This document shows, piece by piece, positions 7,884 through 15,613 of a DNA stretch of 32,975 bases. This stretch comes from Ruminococcus sp. GTDB lineage: Bacteria; Bacillota; Clostridia; Oscillospirales; Ruminococcaceae. The position numbers and the translations under genes are program-made. The stretch lies in contig JAFWWU010000067.1 in assembly GCA_017523285.1 (NCBI GenBank), positions 1 through 32,975 of the forward strand, given 5' to 3'. Below the pieces are notes generated by a model. That model was not told the origin of the DNA. It saw nothing but the letters and a program-made list of their open reading frames with translations, and did not search any database. Numbering within the stretch: position 1 is the first letter of the stretch; every line of letters begins with the position of its first letter.

Positions 7884-7958
7884 AAAGTAAACAAAATATA
7901 ATTTATATGTAAATTCAATCGTTTTATTGTTTTCTTTTTATAAAGGGTGGGTTTATCT

Positions 7959-9794
7959 ATGAAAGAAAAAATATTAGCAGGAAAGGAAAAAGTTTTTTCC
8001 AAAATCAAGGCATTCAACGCAGTAAGAAATGAAAACACCGAGAAATATACTAAGCTTAATCACTGGCTTTTAGCATTATTCCCGATTTTTATTACATCAA
8101 TGGCAGAAATAAATCACGATAAAAGCATCGCTTCTTATCTGAAATTCATTGTTGAAAGACCAACTGTAATGCTCTTCAACTTTGTTATTGCATATCTGAT
8201 TTATTTTATACTTCTTGCAATTTTCAAAAAAGGCTGGATTGCAACGGCAATTCAGGGCTTTGTATATATTATGCTCAGCACGGTTGAGCTTTTCAAATTC
8301 GGTACAAACGGAAATCACCTTATCCTTTCGGATATGAAGCTTTTTAAAAGCGTAAAGAGTCTTACCTCATTTGCGTATATTAAAATCACAATACCGCTTA
8401 TACTTGCATGGCTCGCTGTTATCGCTGTATTCTGTGTGATTTTCTGGTTCAATCCTAAAATCAAGATGAAGCCTTTCAAGCGTGTTCTTACAATGGGCGC
8501 ATGCTGTATGCCTTGTGTATCTCTTATCACAATGCCTTCATTCTCAGCTCCTGTTTATTCTCTCTTTAATGTTGATACAACAAAGGCAAGCAATACATTC
8601 ATTCTCAATGAAAAATTCGAAAGCAACAGCTTCCTCGCATTTATCGTGGAAACAGCAACAGAAAGCTTTGCAAATCGTCTTACAAAGCCTGAAGCTTACA
8701 CAGAAGAAAAGGTTGATGAAATTCTTTCCGTTGATGTTGACAACAACGAAAACTTCAATGGCGGTATAAAGCCAAACGTAATCGTTATTATGAGTGAGGC
8801 TTTTGCTGATTTCAGAGTATTCGATGAACTTGATATAGACGAAAACGTATATGCAGAATTTGATAAAGCTGCTTCAGAAGGCTTCGGCGGTACAGCAATT
8901 TCTCCGACTTACGCAAGCTTTACAGTACGTTCTGAATTTGAGCTTCTTTTCGGACTCCCTGTACGTTCGCTCAATGACCCAAATATGCCGCAGCGTGACC
9001 TTGCAGAAAGAGAACAGCCTGCACTTGCTCAGTATTACAAGAGCTGGGGTTACAATACAGCATATGTTCATCCTTTCTATGAAAACTTTTACAGCCGTCG
9101 TAAAATTTATTCACAGTTCGGCTTTGACACTATGATTTTCGAAAACGATTTTACAGTTCCTGTTGAAAATTTCGGAACTTATATTTCAGATGAAACCGTT
9201 TTCAATCAGCTTGACGCTCTCATAAACGAAAGCGATGAGCCTATTTATATCCACACTACTACAATGCAGAATCACCAGCCTTATGACCAGGGTGAAAATC
9301 CTGATGCAGAATTTGATAACTATTGCCAGTGGATTCAGAAAACCAATGAAACACTCGCTGAATTCCTCGATAAGCTGGAACAGTCTGATGAACCTACACT
9401 TGTATTATTTGTAGGCGACCACTTCCCTTCTTTAAAGGGTGGTTCAGGAATTTATGACCAGCTTGGTATTAACGGTGATAACTGCTCAGTTCTTTATGAA
9501 CAGAAATACCTTCTCTGGAGCAACTATGACGCTGATTTCAGCAAGGTTCCACAGGATAAAAAATCACTCTATTATATGCCATACGTTATTATGGATGTAA
9601 TCGACGCTCCGAGAGATTCGTTCATTCAGAAAATGTTTGATTATATGGAAACAACTCCGATATACTCAACAAACTATGATGATACTGTTCCAAGAGATGA
9701 AGAGCTTGACATCCTCACATACGACAGAGTTATAGGCGATGTTGTTTCACCTTGCCCTATCCCTGAGGATAAACTTTTGAATGAGGATGATTAA
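7959..9794 (+). CDS. LtaS/phosphoglycerol-transferase-like membrane sulfatase
   Basis: A 611-residue polytopic membrane enzyme. About five membrane segments lie at residues 36-50, 72-90, 96-112, 142-164 and 176-196. An extracellular alkaline-phosphatase/sulfatase-fold domain follows from about 270. Active-site cues are 'NVIVIMSEAFADF' (metal ligand E280), the expected nucleophile T322 in 'YASFTVRSEFE', 'HTTTMQNHQPYD' and 'LFVGDHFPSL' near the end. These match the LtaS family, which transfers glycerophosphate from phosphatidylglycerol onto lipoteichoic acid or membrane glycans. Which polymer it builds cannot be told from sequence. ATG 7959 is chosen because AAGGGTGG precedes it; an in-frame GTG at 7947 lies inside that ribosome site. 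A thioesterase gene follows after five bases. Confidence 0.88.
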   Translation: MKEKILAGKEKVFSKIKAFNAVRNENTEKYTKLNHWLLALFPIFITSMAEINHDKSIASYLKFIVERPTVMLFNFVIAYLIYFILLAIFKKGWIATAIQGFVYIMLSTVELFKFGTNGNHLILSDMKLFKSVKSLTSFAYIKITIPLILAWLAVIAVFCVIFWFNPKIKMKPFKRVLTMGACCMPCVSLITMPSFSAPVYSLFNVDTTKASNTFILNEKFESNSFLAFIVETATESFANRLTKPEAYTEEKVDEILSVDVDNNENFNGGIKPNVIVIMSEAFADFRVFDELDIDENVYAEFDKAASEGFGGTAISPTYASFTVRSEFELLFGLPVRSLNDPNMPQRDLAEREQPALAQYYKSWGYNTAYVHPFYENFYSRRKIYSQFGFDTMIFENDFTVPVENFGTYISDETVFNQLDALINESDEPIYIHTTTMQNHQPYDQGENPDAEFDNYCQWIQKTNETLAEFLDKLEQSDEPTLVLFVGDHFPSLKGGSGIYDQLGINGDNCSVLYEQKYLLWSNYDADFSKVPQDKKSLYYMPYVIMDVIDAPRDSFIQKMFDYMETTPIYSTNYDDTVPRDEELDILTYDRVIGDVVSPCPIPEDKLLNEDD

Positions 9795-9799
9795 TAATT

Positions 9800-10192
9800 A
9801 TGAAAGAATTAAATGTCAATATATCAGGAAGCGCAGAACTTATCGCCGATAAAAGCAATCTTGCAGTCAATGTCGGAAGCGGAAGCCTTGAGGTTTTCGC
9901 AACACCGATGATGGCTATGCTTATGGAAAAAGCCGCTTGCAACGCACTCAGCTCCTACCTCGAAAATGATGAAACAACAGTCGGAACAGAGCTTAATATC
10001 AAGCATATTTCAGCTACTCCCGAAGGAATGAAGGTTACTGCAACAGCAACTGTTACAGCTGTAAACGGCAGAGAAATTTCATTTAAGGTTGAAGCTTCCG
10101 ATGAAGCAGGAATTATCGGAACAGGTGAGCACAAAAGATTTGTTGTTTTCGGTGAGAAATTCACTGAAAAAACAAAAAGTAAGCTTAATTAA
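9800..10192 (+). CDS. Hotdog-fold thioesterase of the FlK (fluoroacetyl-CoA thioesterase) type
   Basis: The 130-residue single-domain protein starts 'MKELNVNISGSAELIADKSN'. Its Thr35, Glu43 and His69 have exactly the spacing (8 and 26) of the catalytic T42, E50 and H76 described for FlK. The motif 'FATPMMAMLMEKAA' carries T35 and E43, and 'GTGEHKRFVV' is the usual end. Most Firmicutes members are generic acyl-CoA thioesterases with unknown substrate; resistance to fluoroacetate should not be assumed. It is five bases behind the LtaS-like gene and shares its mRNA. A functional link is unknown. Confidence 0.85.
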   Translation: MKELNVNISGSAELIADKSNLAVNVGSGSLEVFATPMMAMLMEKAACNALSSYLENDETTVGTELNIKHISATPEGMKVTATATVTAVNGREISFKVEASDEAGIIGTGEHKRFVVFGEKFTEKTKSKLN

Positions 10193-10200
10193 TAACAAAA

Positions 10201-10237
10201 ACGGTTACTGAAAATTTTCAGTAACCGTAATTTTTTT
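10201..10237. terminator. Bidirectional terminator between convergent genes
   Basis: A perfect 28-base palindrome: ACGGTTACTGAAAA (10201-10214) and its complement TTTTCAGTAACCGT (10215-10228). Seven T follow at 10231-10237 on the plus strand, and a short T run follows on the minus strand. The T run overlaps the last codons of the minus-strand PAS gene. Confidence 0.88.
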
Positions 10238-10967
10238 ATGCCTTATAATCATCATAATACTTGACGCACACAACAGGATTTCCATTATACTCAACGAAGT
10301 AACAAACTGCTTTCTGAGTTATTTTTTCGCCGTCAAAATAATAATCAAATACAATTTCATTTTTATCAGTGTCGCTCTCATAAAGCTTACGAAGTGCTTC
10401 AGTTGACATATTCTTTTTATAATCTTCAACACATTCTTCGGCGAGATACTTTTCAACGAAATAATTTACACGCATATTCCAGTCATGTGCTTCAATGTCT
10501 TTGCCATAAGACTTATGTTCGCCATTTTCATAAGTTATATAATATAAACCATTATTAAGGTCAATCATAACCGAAAAATCGCAATCACGCATGAAAAGTC
10601 CTGAATTAACGGTATTTATAAATTCATGATAGAACTGAACAACCCCTATTTTATGGAAAACACATACACAAAGCTGTGAGCCATTTGAAAGCGTAATATT
10701 ATTTTCAGCAAGGTAATAATGTTCACCAAAAAGCTTTTCCTTATCAGCAACAAGAAATGTAGACTCACCTTTTGTAACAATATCATATTTATCAGATATT
10801 GCATTATACATTTCTTCTATGAGCATATCTTTCTCAATATTAGGACAAAGCTCTTTACAAAGCTCATTAAAGAAAACTATTCTACCTGTTGTTTCATCAG
10901 ATACACAGCATGCTGAGCCATTATATGATGTAAACATTTTTTCGATAATACTAAGTTCAAATTCCAT
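10236..10967 (-). CDS. PAS-domain protein without an output domain
   Basis: The 243-residue product appears to be two PAS-like modules. The first (about 5-110) has 'SACCVSDETTGRIVFFNELCKELCP', the usual PAS opening. The second (about 118-240) has 'FSVMIDLNNGLYYITYENG' and later 'YLAEECVEDYKKNMS', the layout of PAS modules that precede GGDEF or kinase domains in gut Firmicutes. Here nothing follows: no HTH, GGDEF or kinase. There is no signal peptide, so it is probably a cytosolic sensor or adaptor. The start at 10967 has GGAGGG upstream. It lies 76 bases behind the AraC gene on the same strand, which suggests a sensory pair. Ligand and partner are unknown. Confidence 0.7.
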   Translation of the reverse strand: MEFELSIIEKMFTSYNGSACCVSDETTGRIVFFNELCKELCPNIEKDMLIEEMYNAISDKYDIVTKGESTFLVADKEKLFGEHYYLAENNITLSNGSQLCVCVFHKIGVVQFYHEFINTVNSGLFMRDCDFSVMIDLNNGLYYITYENGEHKSYGKDIEAHDWNMRVNYFVEKYLAEECVEDYKKNMSTEALRKLYESDTDKNEIVFDYYFDGEKITQKAVCYFVEYNGNPVVCVKYYDDYKA

Positions 10968-11043
10968 TTTTCCCTCCGTATGTCACATATATTGTAACAT
11001 TTCCTTATATTATTTTCCTGCCGATATATCAAGCAGGAGATTT

Positions 11044-11820
11044 TTATATTTCCGAATACTTTTTCCTGTATACAGACGGGGTAAAGCCTGTATGCTTCTT
11101 GAACTGTCGCATAAAATACGAATCGCTTTCATAACCGCATTTTTCTGCAATAACGCTTATGGAATTATCAGTTGCTACAAGCATTTTTTTTGCATTTTCA
11201 AGCTTACTGTTAATAATATCCTGAAGATATGATGTGCCAAAATATGCATTATAAATCCTATGAAAATACGTTCTTCCGACACCAAGTTCATTACATATAT
11301 CGTCAATCTCAATTTTTTCAAAAGGCGAATTATAAATCTGCTCTCTTATATCCGAAAGAAATTCATAATGCTTACGCATCTCCTGATACTCTTCCTGAGC
11401 CGAGGACATTTCCGCAACTTTTATAATAATAAGCCTTAAAAGCTGGTTTTCAAGCTCGCATTTGAATTTTCCTGTTTTTCTGTATTCAAGTGAAAGACAA
11501 TGAAATAAGGTTGACATCATATATTCATCTGCAACCGGAATCGCTTTATTGAATTCTATTCCAAGGTCAGAAAAAAACTGAAAATCCTTGATATCTGCTT
11601 CAAATACAACATATCCGCCAAGCTGAATTTCAGGCGCTCTGAACTCAAGCTTTCCGTTACAAATAACGACAGACTTTCCTGTTATCTTACATTTTTCGCC
11701 GTTTGAAGTAAAAAAAGCATCTGACTTGAAATACAAAAGAAAAAACTTGCCGTTTTCAGATATCAATGAAGCTTTTCTGCAGTCAATTCTGTTATTGACA
11801 TCAACATTGCATACTTTCAT
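11044..11820 (-). CDS. AraC-family transcriptional regulator
   Basis: About 258 residues. The C-terminal 100 residues form the double HTH of AraC: 'IDDICNELGVGRTYFHRIYNAYFG' is the first helix pair and 'ISVIAEKCGYESDSYFMRQFKKHTGFTPSVYR' is the second, with the family signature. The N-terminal half (about 1-150) is a cupin-like beta region, expected to bind an effector, followed by helices for dimerisation. I prefer ATG 11820, preceded by GGTGA, over ATG 11835, which has no ribosome site. Its own promoter is at 11864-11892. Likely targets are itself, the downstream PAS gene or the divergent VanY-like gene at 12105 (inference). Confidence 0.88.
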   Translation of the reverse strand: MKVCNVDVNNRIDCRKASLISENGKFFLLYFKSDAFFTSNGEKCKITGKSVVICNGKLEFRAPEIQLGGYVVFEADIKDFQFFSDLGIEFNKAIPVADEYMMSTLFHCLSLEYRKTGKFKCELENQLLRLIIIKVAEMSSAQEEYQEMRKHYEFLSDIREQIYNSPFEKIEIDDICNELGVGRTYFHRIYNAYFGTSYLQDIINSKLENAKKMLVATDNSISVIAEKCGYESDSYFMRQFKKHTGFTPSVYRKKYSEI

Positions 11821-11863
11821 TTTTTCACCACTCATAAACGGATAAGTATTTTATACATTTATT

Positions 11864-11892
11864 ATAATAATATATTTATTCGTTTTTGTCAA
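11864..11892 (-). promoter_or_regulatory. Promoter for the AraC-family gene
   Basis: On the minus strand, TTGACA (11887-11892), 17 bases, TATTAT (11864-11869). An overlapping TATAAT at 11861-11866 has a 20-base spacer and is less likely. Confidence 0.7.
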
Positions 11893-11993
11893 TAAATTCT
11901 TGAATTTTCTATATGTTAAGTTATTTTATTATCAATTCTGCCAAACTTTCAAATTGTTTTTTCTCCATTTTCTTTGTAAAAAAAATAAAATTT

Positions 11994-12034
11994 TGTAAAA
12001 AGTTATTTACTTTTTACATTTTGTATGGTATAAT
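11994..12034 (+). promoter_or_regulatory. Promoter and palindromic operator of the VanY-like gene
   Basis: TTTACT (12006-12011), 17 bases, TATAAT (12029-12034) with an extended TGG. A perfect dyad, TGTAAAAAG (11994-12002), seven bases, CTTTTTACA (12010-12018), spans the -35. It looks like a regulator site. Upstream (11893-11993) I see only AT-rich sequence. Confidence 0.7.
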
Positions 12035-12104
12035 GTATGTGTTAAATTTTGCAAAATCAGTTTATTATATCAGAATATAAATTTCTTGAAAGGATTTCTT
12101 GATT

Positions 12105-13118
12105 ATGAATAAAGGAAACAGACGAAGAAAAAGATACAGAGTCCGTTATGACCGTTTAATTATGGTCGGACTGATTTTTCTTGTTATTATATTTATTTTT
12201 GCTTCATGTGCAAACAGCTGTTCAAATAAAAAGGACAAAAACAAGAATAAAACTGGTTCATCTATAATTGACCAGACATCTGCTCCGAGTGGTCAGAACA
12301 ACAACAATATCCAGCAGGGCGATCCGGGAGGACAAAATCCTATTATGCCTCCTACTGCTACTGAATATACAACAGCTCCGCTTGAATATTCAGCAATCAA
12401 CAGCGGTGACCTTGTTCTTGTAAACTCACAGTATGAGTACAAATTCCCTGCAAGTGATATAAAGCTCGCAGATATTTACAGCAACAGAAACGATTGCTAC
12501 AGCGTAAGTGATATGACTGTAAGCCTTGATGTAAACGTTATCGCTAAAATCAACGCTATGATGACTGACTATTACACCAATGTACAGAATAATTATCTCA
12601 GAATTATCGGCGGTCACAGAACTAAGGAAGAACAGAACGACAAATACCAGAACGGTGTTTCAAATATTCTCGGTGGTTATTCCGATTATCACACAGGCAG
12701 AAGCTTCAAGCTCGGAATATTCCCTAAGGGAGAAAGCTCTAATATCTACAAGCCTGAAGGACAGTATGCATGGATTGACCAGAACTGCGCAAACTATGGC
12801 TTCGTTGTAAGATATCCTGCTGGTAAGGAATCCGTTACAGGTGATGATTCAAGCACTGCTATTTTCAGATATGTAGGCGTTCCTCATTCTGTTTATATGA
12901 AAGAAAATAATCTTTGCCTTGAAGAGTATATTGAAGCTATAAAATCATATAATCATACTAATACTCTTAAAGTTATGGTTGGCACAGAACAGTATGAAGC
13001 TTATTATGTAGCTGCAAATGTAAATAACGTTACAGAAGTTCCTGTTCCGTCAAACAAGACATACACTGTTTCAGGCAACAATGTAGACGGATTTATCGTT
13101 ACTGTATCACCAAAATAA
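12105..13118 (+). CDS. VanY-like (peptidase M15) protein lacking the zinc ligands, a probable pseudoenzyme
   Basis: A 337-residue surface protein. A basic N-terminus is followed by a membrane segment at 19-34 and 'FASC' with C35 as a possible lipobox, then a low-complexity Asn/Gln/Pro linker (about 43-95). An M15 D-Ala-D-Ala carboxypeptidase fold spans about 100-280: 'IIGGHRTKEEQ' matches the usual 'SGYRS...Q', and 'YGFVVRYPAGKESVTG' and 'FRYVG' are family blocks. In true VanY enzymes 'SEHNTGLALD' gives His and Asp ligands and 'EPWHFRY' gives Glu and His. Here these positions are Y195, K202, S250 and I253, so catalysis is not expected. A beta-rich tail of about 50 residues follows. The start at ATG 12105 follows AAAGGA. 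Binding of peptidoglycan stems without cutting is a plausible role (inference). Confidence 0.82.
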   Translation: MNKGNRRRKRYRVRYDRLIMVGLIFLVIIFIFASCANSCSNKKDKNKNKTGSSIIDQTSAPSGQNNNNIQQGDPGGQNPIMPPTATEYTTAPLEYSAINSGDLVLVNSQYEYKFPASDIKLADIYSNRNDCYSVSDMTVSLDVNVIAKINAMMTDYYTNVQNNYLRIIGGHRTKEEQNDKYQNGVSNILGGYSDYHTGRSFKLGIFPKGESSNIYKPEGQYAWIDQNCANYGFVVRYPAGKESVTGDDSSTAIFRYVGVPHSVYMKENNLCLEEYIEAIKSYNHTNTLKVMVGTEQYEAYYVAANVNNVTEVPVPSNKTYTVSGNNVDGFIVTVSPK

Positions 13119-13139
13119 TATCTTTACAATTAATTATAC

Positions 13140-13173
13140 GGCGGTTGCTGATTATTTCTTCAGTAACCGCCTT
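13140..13173 (+). terminator. Hairpin between the VanY-like gene and the binding-protein gene
   Basis: GGCGGTTGCTGA (13140-13151), eight bases, TCAGTAACCGCC (13160-13171) with one G·T pair, but only two T follow. It is probably a partial terminator or an mRNA-end stabiliser, allowing some readthrough into the next gene, for which no separate promoter is visible. Confidence 0.6.
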
Positions 13174-13196
13174 AAACATCTATAAAGGAGATAATT

Positions 13197-14837
13197 TTGA
13201 AAATAAAACCTGTTTTTTTGGCCGCATTAATTCTATGCACATCATTCTCCGCCTCCTGCAAAAAAAATGATGATAAAGGAAGCGGAAGCAATTATATGTT
13301 CAACGCATGTCTGCTTAATAATCCTGAGAGTCTTGACCCGCAATATTCCTCTGACGCTTCGTCAGCTACTGTAATTTCAAATCTTTACAGCGGATTGCTG
13401 AAATCTGACTCAACGGGAACAATTATCTGTGACGGTGCTGAAAGCTATACTGTTTCAGATGACGGACTTGTATATACTTTCAAGCTAAGACAAGACGTTT
13501 TCTGGTTTTTTGATAAAAATGATAATGACAAGGCAGATGATGACGAATACTTCAATGTTACTGCAAAGGATTATGTTTTTGCATTCAATCGTCTGCTGTC
13601 CCCTGTTACACAGTCGCCTCATTCTGAGAAATTTCTTTGTATCAAAGGCGCGCAGAATCAGCTTAGCGGAAGCACATCACAGCTTTCTGGAGTAACATCA
13701 ACTGATGATTACACTCTTACAATCACGCTTGAACATCCCAACGCTGATTTTCCGATGCTTCTTACAACAAATGCAGCCAAGCCCTGCAATGAAGAATTTT
13801 TCCTCAGTACAAAGGGCAGATATGGTCTTGATGATAATTCTGTTATGTCAAACGGAGCTTTTTTCATTCGTCAATGGTTCTATGACCCATACGGAAGCAA
13901 CAATATTCTCTATATGAAAAGAAATGCTGTAAACAGCGAAAATAATACTGTTCATCCTTCTTATCTGAGCTTTTCAATTGAAAAAAGCCAGAGTGATATT
14001 GTTTCATCATTCAAAAAAGGAAAAACAGATTGTTTCTCATCTATGAGCTTTGATGGCAGCTATAATAAGAATAAGCATTATTACAATGCCGAAAAGACAA
14101 TAACTCTCGGGCTTATTTTCAATCCTGAAAACGAAATTTACTCCAATCAGAATCTCAGAAAGGCAATTGCATATTCTATCGATAAGGAAGCTGTAAAGAA
14201 AGAAATCAACAGCGATATAAGCGTTGCTTACGGTATAATTCCAAGCGGAATAAAGCTTCTTGGGCAAAGCTATCGTGAGCTTTCAGACCACTCTGCTTTT
14301 TCCTGTTATAACAAAGATGAAGCGGTGAGATTCTTTGAAAGAGCAAAAAAAGAGCTTGCGATTGAATCACTCAGCTCTGAAAAAATCCTTGTATCGACAA
14401 GCTCTCTTAACTCTAAATATCTTCACATTCTTTCTCAGCAGTGGCAAGAGCTTTTCGGTTATTATATCGGTGTTGAGGAGGTTTCTGACAAGGAATTTTA
14501 CTCACGTCTTGAAAGTGGAGAATACTCAATTGCTCTTTATCCTGCAACAGCTGATTACAACAGCGGCATATCATTTTTGAAGAAGCTTGAACAATGCCCG
14601 TATATCAACCTGACAGCACAATGCAGTCAGGCTATAAATCAGCTTGACTGCATTGGTAATTCGTCTGAATATGTTGAGAGGTTCAGCAGTATCGAAAAAC
14701 AGATACTTGACGAAAACTGCTTTATTCCCATTTTTTATAAAAACACCTATCTGGTGATAAAAAAGGAAAATGAGGATGTGGTTTACGATGCATTTTCCGG
14801 AGCTGTCAATTATCAGAACGCAAAACATTATAATTAA
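13197..14837 (+). CDS. Peptide ABC-transporter substrate-binding lipoprotein (SBP_bac_5)
   Basis: A 546-residue OppA/DppA-type extracytoplasmic binding protein. The signal peptide covers 1-20 with 'FSASC', and C21 is the lipidated cysteine. Family blocks are 'NNPESLDPQYSSDASSATVISNLYSGLL' near the N-terminus, 'DGLVYTFKLRQDVFWF', 'VTAKDYVFAFNRLL' and 'NQNLRKAIAYSIDKEAVKKEI' in the middle. The start is TTG at 13197, directly after AAGGAG. No permease or ATPase gene is near, so it must use a transporter encoded elsewhere or act as a receptor. An acidic DxNxDxxxDD run at about 105-115 (DKNDNDKADDDEY) looks like a calcium-binding loop. Confidence 0.9.
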   Translation: MKIKPVFLAALILCTSFSASCKKNDDKGSGSNYMFNACLLNNPESLDPQYSSDASSATVISNLYSGLLKSDSTGTIICDGAESYTVSDDGLVYTFKLRQDVFWFFDKNDNDKADDDEYFNVTAKDYVFAFNRLLSPVTQSPHSEKFLCIKGAQNQLSGSTSQLSGVTSTDDYTLTITLEHPNADFPMLLTTNAAKPCNEEFFLSTKGRYGLDDNSVMSNGAFFIRQWFYDPYGSNNILYMKRNAVNSENNTVHPSYLSFSIEKSQSDIVSSFKKGKTDCFSSMSFDGSYNKNKHYYNAEKTITLGLIFNPENEIYSNQNLRKAIAYSIDKEAVKKEINSDISVAYGIIPSGIKLLGQSYRELSDHSAFSCYNKDEAVRFFERAKKELAIESLSSEKILVSTSSLNSKYLHILSQQWQELFGYYIGVEEVSDKEFYSRLESGEYSIALYPATADYNSGISFLKKLEQCPYINLTAQCSQAINQLDCIGNSSEYVERFSSIEKQILDENCFIPIFYKNTYLVIKKENEDVVYDAFSGAVNYQNAKHYN

Positions 14838-14842
14838 TCTGT

Positions 14843-14868
14843 AAGCGACCTTTATGGTCGCTTTTTTT
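14843..14868 (+). terminator. Terminator after the binding-protein gene
   Basis: AAGCGACC (14843-14850), loop TTTAT, GGTCGCTT (14856-14863), with T continuing to 14868. Textbook rho-independent form. Confidence 0.92.
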
Positions 14869-14942
14869 GTTGTTCCTTATCTATTATTATACTACTCTTT
14901 TTTTATATTGCAATAACAGAGATATTCCAATATTCCTACAAT

Positions 14943-15039
14943 CAAGAAAATATTTCTTACAAAATTGATTTCTGTATTACATAAAAGCTACAAAGGTGAC
15001 AAATAATACTAACAGCCCGTTTACAGAAATATTTTCTTG
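14943..15039. repeat. 15-base inverted repeat with a 67-base spacer
   Basis: CAAGAAAATATTTCT at 14943-14957 and its exact complement AGAAATATTTTCTTG at 15025-15039. It lies in a 330-base gap with no gene (14838-15167). It could form a long stem-loop in RNA or mark a small relic element. No open frame lies between the arms. Confidence 0.7.
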
Positions 15040-15073
15040 TTGCATATTGAAATTTTCTGCATAAAATAATATA

Positions 15074-15199
15074 AACAGCGTAGTAATAAAGGCTCTCGTT
15101 TTTACAGTGGCTTATGCCCTTGAATAGCTGTAGAAACGCTTATATTAATCCGCTGTTTTTATATAAATCAGTGCTTATGAAAATAAGCACTATTTTTTT
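15074..15199 (+). ncRNA. Candidate structured small RNA ending in a terminator antisense to the spoIIID 3' end
   Basis: A possible promoter TTGCAT (15040-15045), 16 bases, TAAAAT (15062-15067) predicts a start near 15074. There AACAGCG (15074-15080) can pair with CGCTGTT (15151-15157). Inside, TTTACAG (15101-15107) pairs with CTGTAGA (15128-15134, one G·U), enclosing a GGC-TTAT-GCC hairpin. The unit ends with AGTGCTTAT (15170-15178), GAAA, ATAAGCACT (15183-15191) and seven T (15193-15199), a strong terminator for the plus strand. No known family is recognised. The last 30 bases overlap the end of spoIIID in antisense. Confidence 0.35.
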
Positions 15200-15458
15200 G
15201 CCTGCACTTTGCAAGCTCCTGATACTTTTTCTTCGTCGCCATTCCGCCTCGGATATGACGTTCACTTTTATTTATTTCAAGAACTTTTTTAACTTCGGCA
15301 TAAAGCACAGGATTAATTTTTGATAATCTTTCACTTACATCCTTATGTACTGTACTTTTGCTTATACCAAACTCTCCTGCGGCGGCTCTGACGGTAGATT
15401 TGTTTTCAATTATAAACTGTCCAAGCTCTATCGCCCGCTTATCTGACTGATTTTTCAT
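15168..15458 (-). CDS. spoIIID: Sporulation transcriptional regulator SpoIIID
   Basis: The 96-residue product follows SpoIIID throughout: 'RAIELGQFIIENKSTVRAAA', then the HTH 'EFGISKSTVHKDVSERL', 'INPVLYAEVKKVLEINKSERHIRGGMATKKKY'. SpoIIID is a mother-cell DNA-binding protein that adjusts the sigma-E regulon during endospore formation. The start is set at ATG 15458 because GGAGTGA lies just upstream; the open frame runs 43 codons further but has no family match there. It is monocistronic, after the glgA terminator. Its promoter would be expected to use sigma E, and no clear sigma-A promoter is visible. Its presence implies sporulation capacity or ancestry. Confidence 0.93.
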   Translation of the reverse strand: MKNQSDKRAIELGQFIIENKSTVRAAAGEFGISKSTVHKDVSERLSKINPVLYAEVKKVLEINKSERHIRGGMATKKKYQELAKCRQKNSAYFHKH

Positions 15459-15563
15459 TATCTCACTCCAATACATTTTCGTTTTTACCGATTTTCTTCT
15501 GAATTTCGGTAGACAATAAATATATATGACGAAAATCTGTAATAGAGTACAAATAATACATAC

Positions 15564-15597
15564 AAAAAAAGCAATGTCGATTTTCACGACATTGCTT
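15564..15597 (-). terminator. Terminator after glgA
   Basis: The hairpin arms AAGCAATGTCG (15569-15579) and CGACATTGCTT (15587-15597) lie 17 bases past the glgA stop. A seven-base A run at 15564-15570 reads as a T run on the minus strand. It separates glgA from spoIIID. Confidence 0.92.
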
Positions 15598-15613
15598 TGA
15601 ATATTATTATATA

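Noticed and set aside
9800-10192. Calling the thioesterase a fluoroacetate-resistance protein
   Set aside because: The catalytic trio matches FlK, but the substrate-gating features cannot be judged and nothing nearby relates to organofluorine.
15459-15587. N-terminal extension of SpoIIID by 43 residues
   Set aside because: The extension is hydrophobic, unlike the family, crosses the region near the glgA terminator, and ATG 15458 has a good ribosome site.
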